NCBI GenBank assembly: GCA_024220525.1
Contig: JAMYWO010000326.1
Span: forward strand, 1 to 31,974
Direction of reading: 5' to 3'
DNA length: 31,974 nucleotides
DNA from: Cochliopodium minus
Taxonomy: Eukaryota; Discosea; Himatismenida; Cochliopodiidae
The position numbers were made by a program, and so were the translations under genes. The notes under the pieces were generated by a model. That model saw nothing but the letters and a program-made list of their open reading frames with translations, did no database searches and was not told the DNA's origin. Every line of letters starts with the position of its first letter. Position 1 is the first letter of the stretch. Of the stretch, positions 10,323 to 21,500 are shown one piece after another.

Positions 10323-13252
10323 TTATTTTTTTTCCATTTGGTTATCATCTTTTTCAAATGCAATATAATCATCCTCACCAATGAAAGGAATGATGCTCCT
10401 TCCCTTGAGTTGTTTGATGACGTACTTCTCGAGTTTCTGACGATCAGTCTTAGCATCCTTCTTGCTATCGTTACGTCTCTTTTTCTTGATCTCCTGAACA
10501 AATACATACATTTCGATGATCAAGGCGACGAGAATAGCCAAAAAGATGATGTTGAAAATGAGTGTGAGAGCGCAGAAATAAACTGCACTTGCTTTGTGAT
10601 AATCCATGTAAGCCCACAAGATTGGAAGCCTATAAAACATATCAATAATAAAAAGTGGAAAATGAAATTAAAAAATGTGTAGAATTTTAGTTTTTTTTTT
10701 CTTACCAGTTATGCCCAACCAATATAATATAAACAACAAAGAATGCGTTGAGAAAAGAATCAAAATTAGCGTGTGGTGCATGAACCTAAATTTTACAAAA
10801 AAAAAAAAAGTTTAAAAAATGTTGAAAAACAAAAAAAAAAAGAAAAATTCACTTACACCATAATAGACTTCCATACCGATTACAGAAAAAAAGTACATCA
10901 AACAGAGACAAACGAAAAGCATGCTGAAAATGACAGGGAAGACAGAGAATAAAGTGGAAGCAGTGGATTTTACTTTCTTGAAGATGATAAGAACTCTCAA
11001 AACTGTGAAACAAGAAAAGGCGCCAAAAATAAAGTAAACTGATTTGTTTTCTGGTATCAATACGTACATAAGTTGAGAAAACCCTGCGATCAAAATACAT
11101 CCTCCAGACATTGCATTCCAACCATTCCTCCAATATTCTTTTATTCCCAAAATAAGATTTCTTAAAATTATAAATTTAAAATTAAATGAAAATTAAATAT
11201 TAAAAAAAAAAAAATATTTACTTGACAAGAAGTTCTAAAGTCATGAAGATGGTAAAAGAATAGATCACATAATGTATGATTTCTCTGTCCGCTTTTTCCC
11301 ACTTGACCATTACTAGCGTCAGAAAGGCGACGAAATTACCTACAATGGACAATTTGAACAGAACAGAAAAGAAGTAAGACTTGATCACCTTTTGGGCAAT
11401 ACCCTGCTTTTTTTTCTTTTCTTTCTTTTCTTCGCTTTTAGTGGGTCTTGCAATACAAACATCTATCAAGTGAAAAAACTCTTCCTAAAAATTAAAATTA
11501 TTTAAATGTTCAAATACTTTAAAAAGAAAAGATCAATGTATACAATGCTTATTTGTCCGTTTCCGTCTTGGTCTATGAGTTGACAAAGCTTCATTAGATC
11601 GTATTCTTTTTCCTTTGGATTGATGAATTTTAGAACAGGTACGACAAACTTGTAGGAGATCCACCCTTTTTTGTCTCTGTCAAGATAATTAAATGCTTCA
11701 GCAAGAGACTGGCGTTGAACTACCTTTTAAAAAATTATTAAATCTAATAAATAAAGATCTAATTTTTGAAAATAAAATTACTTTGTCTTTAATTGCAATC
11801 GTAGCTCTTATTTCCTTGTAGTCCTCAAAAATGATCGCAAAAATGACTGAAAAAAGAGTAAAAATGACGAAATAAATCACTACAAAATAGATGACAGTGT
11901 ATGGGGCCTTATCTGTTGCGGGGAATATCACTTCAGGATAATTTTCAAAGGTGATAGCCAAGAAAAGCATCAAAAAAGAATATCCAAATGATCTAAAACT
12001 TAAATCTTTAACGTGTTTGTCTTTGTATCTTTCCCCAAGAAATAATACACCTTTATAGAAAGAATTTCAAAATGAATCAAAGAAAATTTTTTTAATAAAT
12101 GTTACCAAAAATTGCAAAAAAAACGCACATGAAAAACAATAGAAATAATAAATGTCTTAGTGAATAAACTGTTTTGTATAGTGCCTTGAAGGCTCTTCTC
12201 AAATATTCCGCTTTCAAAACTAATCTTTTTTTTGTTGTGAAAATGAATGAAGAATTTATCAAAAGTGAAAAAATTTCTTACAAAACCGGTCTCAACCCTC
12301 TAGAAAAACGGAAAATCCTAATACCGCTTAATTCAATGCAAATCTTTAAAATAATGTTATTAATGATAAAGTTATAAAATTAAATTTAATTTCTTGGATA
12401 TTAATAATATTTAAATAAAAGGTATGATCTTGATTCAAATTTACATCAATAAACATCGTTATTATAACCATAATTCCCAACATCCTCGAAGGGCTCCTGA
12501 AAAACTTTCCACCCAAGACATATATCTGCAATAGACTCAAAATGATGTAGAAAATGACTATCACCAATTCCATAGATAACATGATGAGCTCTACTTGGCT
12601 GAAATCCCATGATTTAGCTCTAAATGATGGTCTTTCAAATATTACAAAGACCATATGCACCAAGATAAGTGCCACGAATGTCCATTGGGTCCAATCATTG
12701 TTATAAATCTGATGTATCTTTCTCTTCCATCTATCTGAATCAAATTTGGTGTATCTTTTATTTATTGCATCAAGTACATGGGAGAATGCAAATTGATATC
12801 TTTCTGATAATGTCTAATCAATAGGATTTAAAATGAATTATAAAATAAAAAAGGAAATTTGTTATATATGAAACATTCTGAGATGTTCAAATTCAATTGA
12901 TCTTACCATTTTAGGATCTATATTCGATTTGCTGATATGATTAGCCACTATACTATCTAATGTTGTTTCCATGTTGCTAAATTTCTGATCAAGAGCAAAT
13001 TGCTCAATATCTTCACCTCTTATTGATTCATTCTCTCTTTTATATTGTTGTAATAATTAAAATTCAAATTCGAAATAAAAAATATATCTTTAACTGAATG
13101 GAAATACAATCCCTTTCCATCATTCTTTATTTCTCTCATAATTTGTTCCAAATTTGTACATACCTCCTTTTTTTCGTTCGAGAATTAAGTTTTTGGGCTC
13201 TATTCCCTCCACCAGATTCCATTAGTGGTTCTTTTAAATTTTGTTTTTCCAT
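10323..13252 (-). CDS. Two-pore cation channel with central EF-hands (TPC family)
   Basis: Eleven exons: 13252-13164, 13036-12907, 12813-12445, 12343-12282, 12224-12106, 12050-11782, 11723-11544, 11484-11222, 11160-10857, 10785-10706 and 10629-10323. They encode 723 residues, close to the roughly 730 of plant TPC1. Two six-helix channel domains are separated by a cytosolic linker. Domain I ends in a pore segment LAITFENYPEVIFPATD (family form LLTTxNNPDVxxPAY). The linker carries two canonical EF-hands, DRDKKGWISYKF and DQDGNGQISIEEF, as in plant TPC1 and unlike animal TPCs. Domain II ends with the pore FVVYIILVGHNW (family VxNNW or VMGNW), then the last helix and a basic tail. Such channels sit in vacuolar, endolysosomal or contractile-vacuole membranes and pass Na+ or Ca2+ under lipid, voltage or Ca2+ control. 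The N-terminus (EPLMES) could hold an acidic dileucine-like sorting signal. The gene follows the same strand as CWF19L1, 127 bp upstream of it. Confidence 0.9.
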
Positions 13253-13874
13253 CCAAACAATATTTTTTTTATTTTTATATTATTTTATTTATTTTATTAT
13301 TTCAAATTTTATATCTGAAAAAAATGTTTCATTTACTGAAAGGAAGAAGAAATTCAAATTCTTATTAATACTAATTTTTAAAGTTTTTTAATCTAACTGT
13401 TGATAAATGAAGAAAGGAAGAATTTTTGTTAAGGGAAATTTGAAATTATACCATTAAAATGAATATATTTAAAAAAAAAAATTTTGTTCAATAAAAATAA
13501 GTTTTTTCTTTTGCAATGCAAGTTAATTTCTAAATAATAAATGAAATATGTTCAAATAAATCAAATACGAAGTATTATTTTTTTGGATATGTCATTTTCA
13601 ATAAAATAAAAATATACACTATAAAAAAAATATAAAACTTTGATAAATGTATAATGAATTTTTTCTTGTAAATATCCTATTCACTCAAGAAAATTCATAA
13701 AAATATTTTGTTAACAAATGAGAAAATAAAATTCAAAAAAAAAAATAAAAAATAACGTTATAATTTAAATATTTCAGTAAAAAAATAAAAAAAAATTGTT
13801 TTTATCAAAACATTAAAGAGATAGAGAGTATCAAGAGAAACCACATTATTTGAAATTAAAATAAAAATAAAAAA
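13253..13874. promoter_or_regulatory. Divergent promoter region of channel and Wee1-like kinase genes
   Basis: This 622 bp spacer lies between two start codons facing away from each other. It is very AT-rich, with T-runs near the channel gene and A-runs before the kinase ATG at 13875. An open frame at 13098-13391 overlaps channel exon 1 on the opposite strand and has no protein-like composition. I find no other gene. Confidence 0.5.
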
Positions 13875-15885
13875 ATGTTTGATGAATTTTCAGAAGATGA
13901 AAGAAAGAGAGAATATGGAATGAATAAGAATTTGGAAGAAATATCACCAATAAGAAAAAGAAAATTAGACAAAACAGAAAAGAAAGAAAAAAAATCTAAA
14001 AAAGAAATTCAAATAGTTGATGATGAGAATAACAACAATAATGATCATTATGATCAAAATAATGAAGAAGATATTGGAGAGAATAAAAGGAATAATGAAT
14101 CGATGAAAGAATTGCCAAAGCCACCCGAAGAAAGTTTTTTGATGGACAAACAATGGGATTTTGATTCTCAAAACGAGAACAATGAAGGAAGATTTGGAGA
14201 TGACGATGATTCGATAGAGAAAGGACTTCGTACACCAAAGAAAACAAAGTTGGATCTGAATGATTCAGTTGAAGAATTGAGTTCGGCCAAAATGAAGAGG
14301 ACCAATCATCTGAACAACAATGGACATCATCGCACACCTAATTTGTTTGAGAGATCCAAAATCAATTTTTTGAACGAGGACAATTATGAAAATGGAAATG
14401 GAGGATACAATGGGATGATAAATAATCATGATCGTCAAAATAATCATAACAATGATCTCTTTTCCATTAATAGCAATTTGTACCTTGATAACAAGGATTT
14501 CAGCTTCAATATCTCAGGTGAATCACAGCATCATCATCAAAATCATAATGAGAAGCAAACAATTTCAAGATACACCAATGATTTAGAGGAGATGAAAAAA
14601 ATAGGGCAGACAAATACATCGAGTGTATATCTTGTAAAAGCAAAGAAGGATGGATGTAATTATGCTGTTAAAATACTCGATAAGAACAAGGAGAATAATA
14701 ATGAGATCCATATTCTAAGCAGGCTCAAGAATACCAAGTATCTCCTCAGATATTATTGTTGTTGGGAGGAGCAGAACCATTTGTACATCCAAACTGAGTA
14801 TTGTGAGATGGGTTCTCTTCGCAAGATGTTCAAAGCCAAGCATTTTCTCACCCTCAATGAATTATTAAAGATGATGAGGCATGTAACCAAGGGATTGGTA
14901 CATCTGCATAAGAATAATTTATGTCATCGAGATATAAAGGTAAAAAGGAATAATATTGTTGAGTATTCTATATTAAACTTATCATTAATTAATATATACA
15001 GCTCTATTATTTCATATGTTTATTTTTTTTTATAAAAGCATAATTTTGAAGATTTTCTTTTATATCCTTTTAAATTCTAATTTTTAGCCGGGAAATATTT
15101 ACCTTTGTGATGGTGTCTTTAAAATTGGAGATTTTGGAATTACTATCTCTTGTGAATTGACCGAATATCAAGAAGATGAATCCATAGATGGAGGAGATGG
15201 AAGGTAATATCAATAGACATTAATTAATACTCCTTCTATACTTTTTTTAATCCCTCTTTTGTTTTAATATTTTTAATGTTCCCTCTATCTCTTTAACTTT
15301 GCACTTCATTTTTTTTTTATAATTTAATTTGTTTCTTTTTTCACAAATTAGATATATTTCTCCAGAGTTTATGGATCTCAAAGTAAAACAATTAAGATAC
15401 CATATCAAGAAATCCGATATTTTTTCTTTGGGTTGCTCTGTAATTCTCTTCTTTTTTTTATTATGCTCCCTCTCCTCATATTTTTTTTTTGATTTTATTT
15501 TCCTTTTAAACATAAAAAGGTCTTTGAATTATCCACCAAAAAAATACTCAACAGCGAAATAAATGAAGAAATTAGGGCCTATAGAATCAAATTTCCTCAA
15601 AATTTTGAAACGAATTTTAGTTTACCTTTTCAAAATTTGATTATGGTAAGTTCTCCTTTAAAGCATAAATTTTGCTTTTTTTTTATTTTTGTTTTTATTT
15701 TCAAAAAGGATATGTTGAAAACGGACCCTGAAGAAAGACCTTCTGCAGAGATGTTACTTGAACACGATTTGATAAAGTCTCAGAAAAAGAAAGATTATGA
15801 GAGACTCCAGAACGAGGTGGAGAGGTTGGTTAATATCAACCGGACTTTGCAGGACTTGTTGGTCGAAAAAGAACAAAAAAAATAA
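13875..15885 (+). CDS. Wee1/Myt1-like protein kinase
   Basis: Five exons: 13875-14939, 15088-15203, 15352-15439, 15520-15645 and 15709-15885, encoding 523 residues. Residues 1 to about 235 are low-complexity, rich in Asn, Glu and Lys, with Ser/Thr-Pro sites (LRTPKKTK, HHRTPNLF, EISPIRK) that could be CDK targets. The kinase domain spans about 240-475: YAVKIL, YYCCWEEQNHLYIQTEYCE, HRDIKPGNIYL, KIGDFGI, GDGRYISPEFM and DIFSLGCSVFEL. 'IQTEYC...GSL', 'DIKPGNIYL' and 'GDxRYIxPE...DIFSLG' are typical of the Wee1/Mik1/Myt1 group, which phosphorylates CDK1 to hold mitotic entry. The Gly-loop is degenerate (IGQTNTSSVY). A roughly 40-residue C-terminal coiled coil follows. An eIF2-alpha kinase shares some of these motifs and is the main alternative. 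The gene converges on the F-box kinase with 78 bp between the stops. Confidence 0.75.
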
Positions 15886-15963
15886 TTAATTTGTATTTTT
15901 TTTTGTAAAAGTTTGAAAAATAAAGAAAAATATTTTGTAAATTTTTTTATGTGTTTTTTTGGT

Positions 15964-17476
15964 TTAGTTTATATCTTCAGTTCTTTCATTTTCTTCTTGT
16001 TGTTCAATGTTAGCATCTTCTTTTACCTCAATAAGATTATCTTCTTTCAGTTTTAGTTTTTCCTTGATGTGTTCAGGTTTTGGAGGATTAGTGTTAAACA
16101 AGTTAGTAAAATCAAATTGAAAGTAGAAAGGATGTTTCTTGATTTGGTCAATAGTAGAATAACGATTCAAAGGATCAATCACAAGCAAATTAGAAATCAA
16201 ATCTTGGACATTTTCATCAACTAAACCTTCAGGAAAAGAAAAATCACCCACCTCTACTTTCTTCATCACTAAATACTCTGATTTTCCTTGAAATGGAAAA
16301 AATCCACAAACAAAAAAATACAAAGTACAACCCATTGACCAATAATCTGAAGCGAATGAAGCGTTTTTTCCATCTTTTAGCATTTCAGGGCAAATGTATT
16401 GTGCTGTTCCTACAAATGATTTTGCAGTATCTTTCGAAGTGTCAATACAACATCCGAAATCTCCAATTTTAATATGATAATTTTGATCAATAAAACCTTT
16501 TATTAAACGCAGAATAAAAAATTATTTATTAAAAAGTTTTTTTTAAATTTTTTTTTTTTACAATTTTCTGGCTTAATGTCTCTATAAAAATTATTTTTTT
16601 TGTTTAATATTTTTTTATTTTCTATAAAACTTTTTACCTGTGTAAAATATTATTAGAGTGAAGATAATTAATTGCTGTGAAAATTTCAGCCATATAAAAT
16701 TGAGCGCAGTTTACATCAATTCTCCCATTTTTGCTTATCATCTCTGCACAATCTTTATTCACGCATCTTTCGAAAATGAAGTAAAGATGAGCTTCATCAA
16801 CCAAAGTTCCAAACAATCTTTTTTTTTTTTTTGCAACACAAAATTATAATGAGAGTAAATTTGAATTATGATTGATTTAATTACCTAATAATGTTTGGGT
16901 GGATTATTTTTGCAAGTACCTTTGTTAAAATTGAAAAAATTAAAGTTTTAAAAAGTTGGAAGAAAATTTTGATTTTGATTTTATAATTATTATAAATTAT
17001 TAAATTAATAAATATCCGCTCAGGATAATAATTTTTTTTTTTACATCCTTTTCTCTTTGTATAGCCTCCAGCTTTTTCTCTCTCAAGATCTGCTGTTTGG
17101 GAACTTGCTTTATGGCGAAGATTGCATCATAATTGTTTTCCATGGCCTCCCACACTACAGAAAACGATCCTTCTCCAATTTCTTTTTTGAATGTGAAATT
17201 ATTGGTATTTCTTTTATAGGCTCTCAGATACCATCTATCATAGAATTTATCCAAGTTAAATTTTATTGTTCTCCAATTCTTATTTAAGATCTCATTTCCT
17301 AAGTAACACGATTCAAAATAGATCCAATATTTATGTTTTGTGCATATTTTATTCAGTGAGGATTCCACCATATTCAATGATTCCTTACTGCATATTGATA
17401 GATTCAAGATTGTTTTCAGATCCATGTACTTTATTATATTCAGCATTATATTCTTTGTCAGTTCCAAGAATTCCAT
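15964..17476 (-). CDS. F-box protein fused to PDK1-like protein kinase
   Basis: Five exons: 17476-17045, 16919-16885, 16817-16638, 16581-16562 and 16496-15964, in phase, 399 residues. Residues 3 to about 45 resemble an F-box (ELTKNIMLNIIKYMDLKTIL, then SICSKESLN), followed by a linker with Trp residues. The kinase domain begins near residue 94 with IGEGSFSVVWEA and FAIKQV, then REKDVLAK, QFYMAEIFTAINYLH, HRDIKPEN, GDFG and SFVGTAQYICPEML. 'REKDV' and 'SFVGTAQY' are strong marks of PDK1, the activator of AGC kinases. No PH domain follows, unlike animal PDK1; the tail (about 60 residues) is acidic. All catalytic residues look present. F-boxes usually link proteins to Skp1-cullin ubiquitin ligases, so this architecture could tie phosphorylation to substrate turnover (inference). 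Two exons are very small (35 and 20 nt). Confidence 0.85.
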
Positions 17477-17655
17477 TCAATCTCTTCAAAATTTTATATT
17501 TATAGATCTAATATTTTTTTTATTCTTCTCAATCAATAGAATTCTCCTCTTTTTGGTTGAATATTGTTTCAATTTTGGTTCTATTTTATTTAAAATTTTG
17601 CTCTTCAACCAAATTAAAAAAAAATAAAAAAAAATCGACAATTAAACACCAAACA

Positions 17656-18176
17656 ATGATCAACAAATTTAACTCCAAGAAGAATTTTTTATCCAAATCA
17701 ATGCATTTTACATTGAGATATTGTTCCACCAAAGAAAATTCAAACAATTTCCAAAATGCACCTCAACAAAATCAATCAGAACATGATAAAGATCCATTAG
17801 TAAGATTAACAAAATATGCAAAAGAAGGTAAACCTAATTTCAAAAATTAATTATAATTTAGGTTAAAATTATAATCCATCAAAAAAAAAAAAGCAAATTC
17901 AAACATACCTGAAAAAGAAGATCTATCTTCAATATCAAGATTCCAAACATATGCATGGAGTGGATTTGCAATCACATTGATGGTAAATAAAAAAATTTCA
18001 CCGAATTAAATAAAAAAAAAAATTTGAAAAAAAAAAATGTAAAATCAAATGTTATCTTTTAGGTGGCTGGAGCATTTGTTTATATTTCACATCTTTTCAA
18101 AGTTGGAAATAAAGACGAAATAAAAATAAGAGAGGAAAAGGTACCAAAGGATGATAGAAGGTTAGTTACAAAATAA
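17656..18176 (+). CDS. Small protein with mitochondrial-type presequence and one membrane span
   Basis: Three exons: 17656-17827, 17894-17982 and 18063-18176, in phase, 124 residues. The N-terminus (MINKFNSKKNFLSKSMHF, LRYCSTKE) is rich in Lys, Ser, Arg and Asn and lacks acids, as in mitochondrial targeting sequences, and 'RYCSTKE' resembles a cleavage site. A transmembrane helix runs through WSGFAITLMVAGAFVYISH, followed by a charged tail. This fits an inner-membrane subunit or assembly factor, but I do not recognise the family. The intron 1 acceptor follows a run of A. A possible donor (AG|GTTAGT) just before the stop could instead join to an acceptor near 18241 and give a different short C-terminus. 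It diverges from the F-box kinase gene with 179 bp between starts. Confidence 0.7.
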
Positions 18177-18537
18177 AGGATTTTGTTGATAAATAGAGGA
18201 TCTATGATTAAAATTATTTTGATTTAATATCTTTTTTTCAAGGTTTTTAGTTAACAAGAAATCAATTTGTTTAAATCTTTGTTTTAATATTTCAGCTTTA
18301 AATTTTTGATTGTAATCAATTCTATAAAATTAAAAAAATTTTTCTTTTGTGATGTTTTTGGAAAGTTCGAAATAATTTGCGCCAAATAGAAAATATAAAA
18401 AAAAATTAAGCTTCTTTAATTGTTTTATCATCTTTGACAAATTATTCTATCAATAAAGATTAAATTTGAAAAATATAAAGGTTGAATGTTGTTTTATAAA
18501 AAATATATTGGGATATATCTATTTTTAAATTTATAAT
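18177..18537. other. Convergent spacer before collagen gene A
   Basis: These 361 bp lie between the stop of the small membrane-protein gene and the stop of collagen-like gene A. They are AT-rich without repeats or a convincing open frame. The left end may include an alternative last exon of the upstream gene (see that entry). Confidence 0.5.
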
Positions 18538-21500
18538 TTAATTCCCAATTTTTTTCATGATAATGGCAATCTCATCTTCCAATTTGGAAACTTTTTGTTT
18601 TTCCATGGTCAATTCGCTACGTAATTCATTCATTTCTTTTTCAGTGAAAAAAGCATTCTCTGTGGATTTAATCTTTTCGATATTATCAGATTCAATTTGT
18701 TTCTTGTGTACTTTAGATTGACAATAGGTTTCAACAGATACAACCTTGATGATGGAATCCCATACTTTTTGACCTTGTAAAGTGAGTGCATCATTAGTTT
18801 GGATTTGAGGAGGTATATATCTGCATGAATAGCTCTTATCGTTTTCAAAAACCTTTTCAAGATCATGGATATAACAGAAATATCCACATTCTTTTCTTTC
18901 TTGCATTGAAATTTCATCGAGTTGTGCAAGTTTACATTTCGGAGAAGAAACAGATTTCTTTTCTCCTTTATTATTAAAGAATTCGATTTGAGAAAGAACA
19001 GATTCACTCTTTCCATTGAAGATTCCTTGAGTTGAAGAAACACTCGAAATACAGTTGTTCTTCAAAGTTTCACAATTTACATCAGCAACAAAATCACTTG
19101 CGAGACAATCACTTGATGAATGTTTGAAACTGAACAAATCCCATTGACAATCTCCTCCAACAAGAGTTTCTCCAACTTCACATTCGTTTGAAAATACATT
19201 TTCTTCGTTTGCATCAAAATTTAATTTTTGGATTGGAATCGAAATTTCTTGGGAAAAAACATAAAGGGATGAAAACAAGTTGAATGAAGAATCTTTGGAA
19301 GATGATTGTTCAAATGTGAAATCATCAGATTGGATCAAAGATTTAGAAACGAGAACGAAAGGCTTTCTCTTTCTGATTACTTTTTCAGGTTGAACATCCT
19401 TGATGATTCTTGTTTCTCTGTAATAGTTGGTACTTGCATTTTTTCCTCTAGGTCCTCTTTTACCTTCTGGACCTCTTTCTCCTTTTTCACCAGTTTCTCC
19501 CTTGTCACCATTTCTTCCAGGATTGCCTCTGTTACCTCTAGCACCAGTTTCACCAACTTCACCCTTTTCACCATCTTTACCATCATCTCCGTTGTTACCT
19601 TTTTCTCCTTTGCGTCCTCTGTGTCCATGTGGTCCGATCCTTCCTTGTTCTCCAGTAGGACCTTGAACACCTTGTTCTCCAGTTGCACCTTGATCTCCTT
19701 TCTCTCCTTTGTGTCCTCTTCTTCCATGAATTCCAAGTTCTCCTTTTGGACCTTCAGGGCCTTGTGGACCTGGTTTTCCATCTTCACCTTGAGGACCAGT
19801 AACACCTTGGTCACCTTTGTATCCATCTCTACCACGATCTCCCTTTTCTCCCTTCAAACCAAAACCTCTAGATCCCTTAACTCCGCGATCTCCCTTCTCT
19901 CCCTTCTCTCCAGCTCTTCCAGATGCACCTCTTTCTCCAGGGCGACCTCTATGACCATGTTGCCCTATTTCTCCCTTTTCACCAGCTTTTCCTGGTTCAC
20001 CAACAGGTCCTTGCAATCCAGGTTCACCAGCTTGGCCAGGTCTACCTCTTTTACCATTTAATCCTCTTTCTCCTCTCTCTCCTCTTTCTCCTTGAGGTCC
20101 AGTTTCTCCAATTTCACCTTTTTGACCTTCACCAAAATCTCCTTTTGGGCCTTGTTCTCCTGCTTCTCCCTTTTGTCCAGGTCTTCCAGGTCTTCCGATT
20201 TTTCCTCTAGGTCCAGGATATCCATAACCAGCATCACCTTTTACTCCCTTTGCTCCTCTTCTACCTCTGATGCTTCTTCCTTGTTCTCCTTTTTGTCCCA
20301 CACCAACTTCTCCTTTTTCTCCTTGAACGCCTTGATCTCCCCTCTCACCCTTCTCACCTTGAACTCCTGTTTCACCTCTAAAACCAGTTTTTCCTCTTTT
20401 ACCTCTGAATCCTTGAGGACCTTGGTCTCCTTTCTCCCCCTTGATGGACAATCCTCTCTTACCTCTTGATCCCTTTTCTCCTCTTTCACCTTGATCTCCC
20501 CTCTCACCTTGATCTCCCTTCTCACCAAGACCAGTGTCTCCTCTCTCTCCCTTCTCACCTCTTCTACCGTGATGACCCATTTGTCCCTTTTGTCCTCTCT
20601 CGCCTGTTTCACCTTGTTCTCCCTTAACTCCTTGTTCACCTTGTTCTCCTCTCTTCCCTTCTGGTCCCGCCTTTCCTGTTCTTCCTCTCAAACCTTGAGG
20701 ACCTTGAGGACCTTCATTACCGGTAGGACCAACTTCACCTTGTGGACCTTCAATACCTTGAGGGCCAGTTGGTCCTTGAACACCATCACGTCCATCTCTT
20801 CCAGGAAAACCTCTCTTTCCGGTTCTTCCAAGTTCTCCTTTATCACCAGGAGCTCCCTCATCTCCCTTTTCTCCTTTCTCTCCATGTTCTCCATGTTCTC
20901 CTTTGATTCCTTTAGGACCTCTTTGTCCTCTTTCTCCCTTGTCTCCAATACCATTTTCTCCTACCTCTCCTTTAACTCCCTTTGGACCTCTGTGTCCTCT
21001 TGGTCCAACCACAGATTCTCCTTGTGGTCCAACAGCACCAACATCTCCCTTGTATCCCTTTTCTCCGCGTCTACCTCTAGATCCCTTAATTCCAATACCA
21101 ATTTCTCCTTTGTTTCCTGTTTCACCTTGTTTGCCTTCTTCACCTTGTTCTCCTTTCTGTCCTCTATGTCCATGGCTACCTTTTTGTCCAATACCTTGGT
21201 CTCCCTTTTCTCCTTTAAATCCTCTATGTCCGTGACGACCTTGATCTCCCTTCTCTCCCTTTAGAGCTATTCCTCTACGTCCTCTTGGACCTGTTGGTCC
21301 TTGTCTACCTTCTTCACCAGTAGGACCTTGTGGACCTACAATACTTGCTCCTCTATGTCCTCTAGGTCCTTGATGACCAGTTTCACCAATTTCACCTTTC
21401 TCTCCTTTTTCTCCAACAATACTTTCTCCTCTTTCTCCTTTATGTCCTCTAAATCCTCTGTATCCCTTCTCTCCTTGATCTCCTTTATCTCCTGACAATC

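Noticed and set aside
12174-12377. Plus-strand open frame within the channel gene
   Set aside because: It spans two minus-strand channel exons and their intron, with no protein-like signal.
13875-15885. eIF2-alpha kinase (GCN2/PERK-like) identity
   Set aside because: The YYxxW and IQxEYC motifs are shared, but GDGRYISPE, DIKPGNIYL and the lack of a kinase insert fit Wee1/Myt1 better. It is kept as an alternative.
19306-21495. Long plus-strand open frames opposite collagen gene A (Ser/Phe/Thr-rich or Pro/Leu-rich)
   Set aside because: They are antisense shadows of Gly-X-Y codons, with repetitive composition and no starts or homology of their own.
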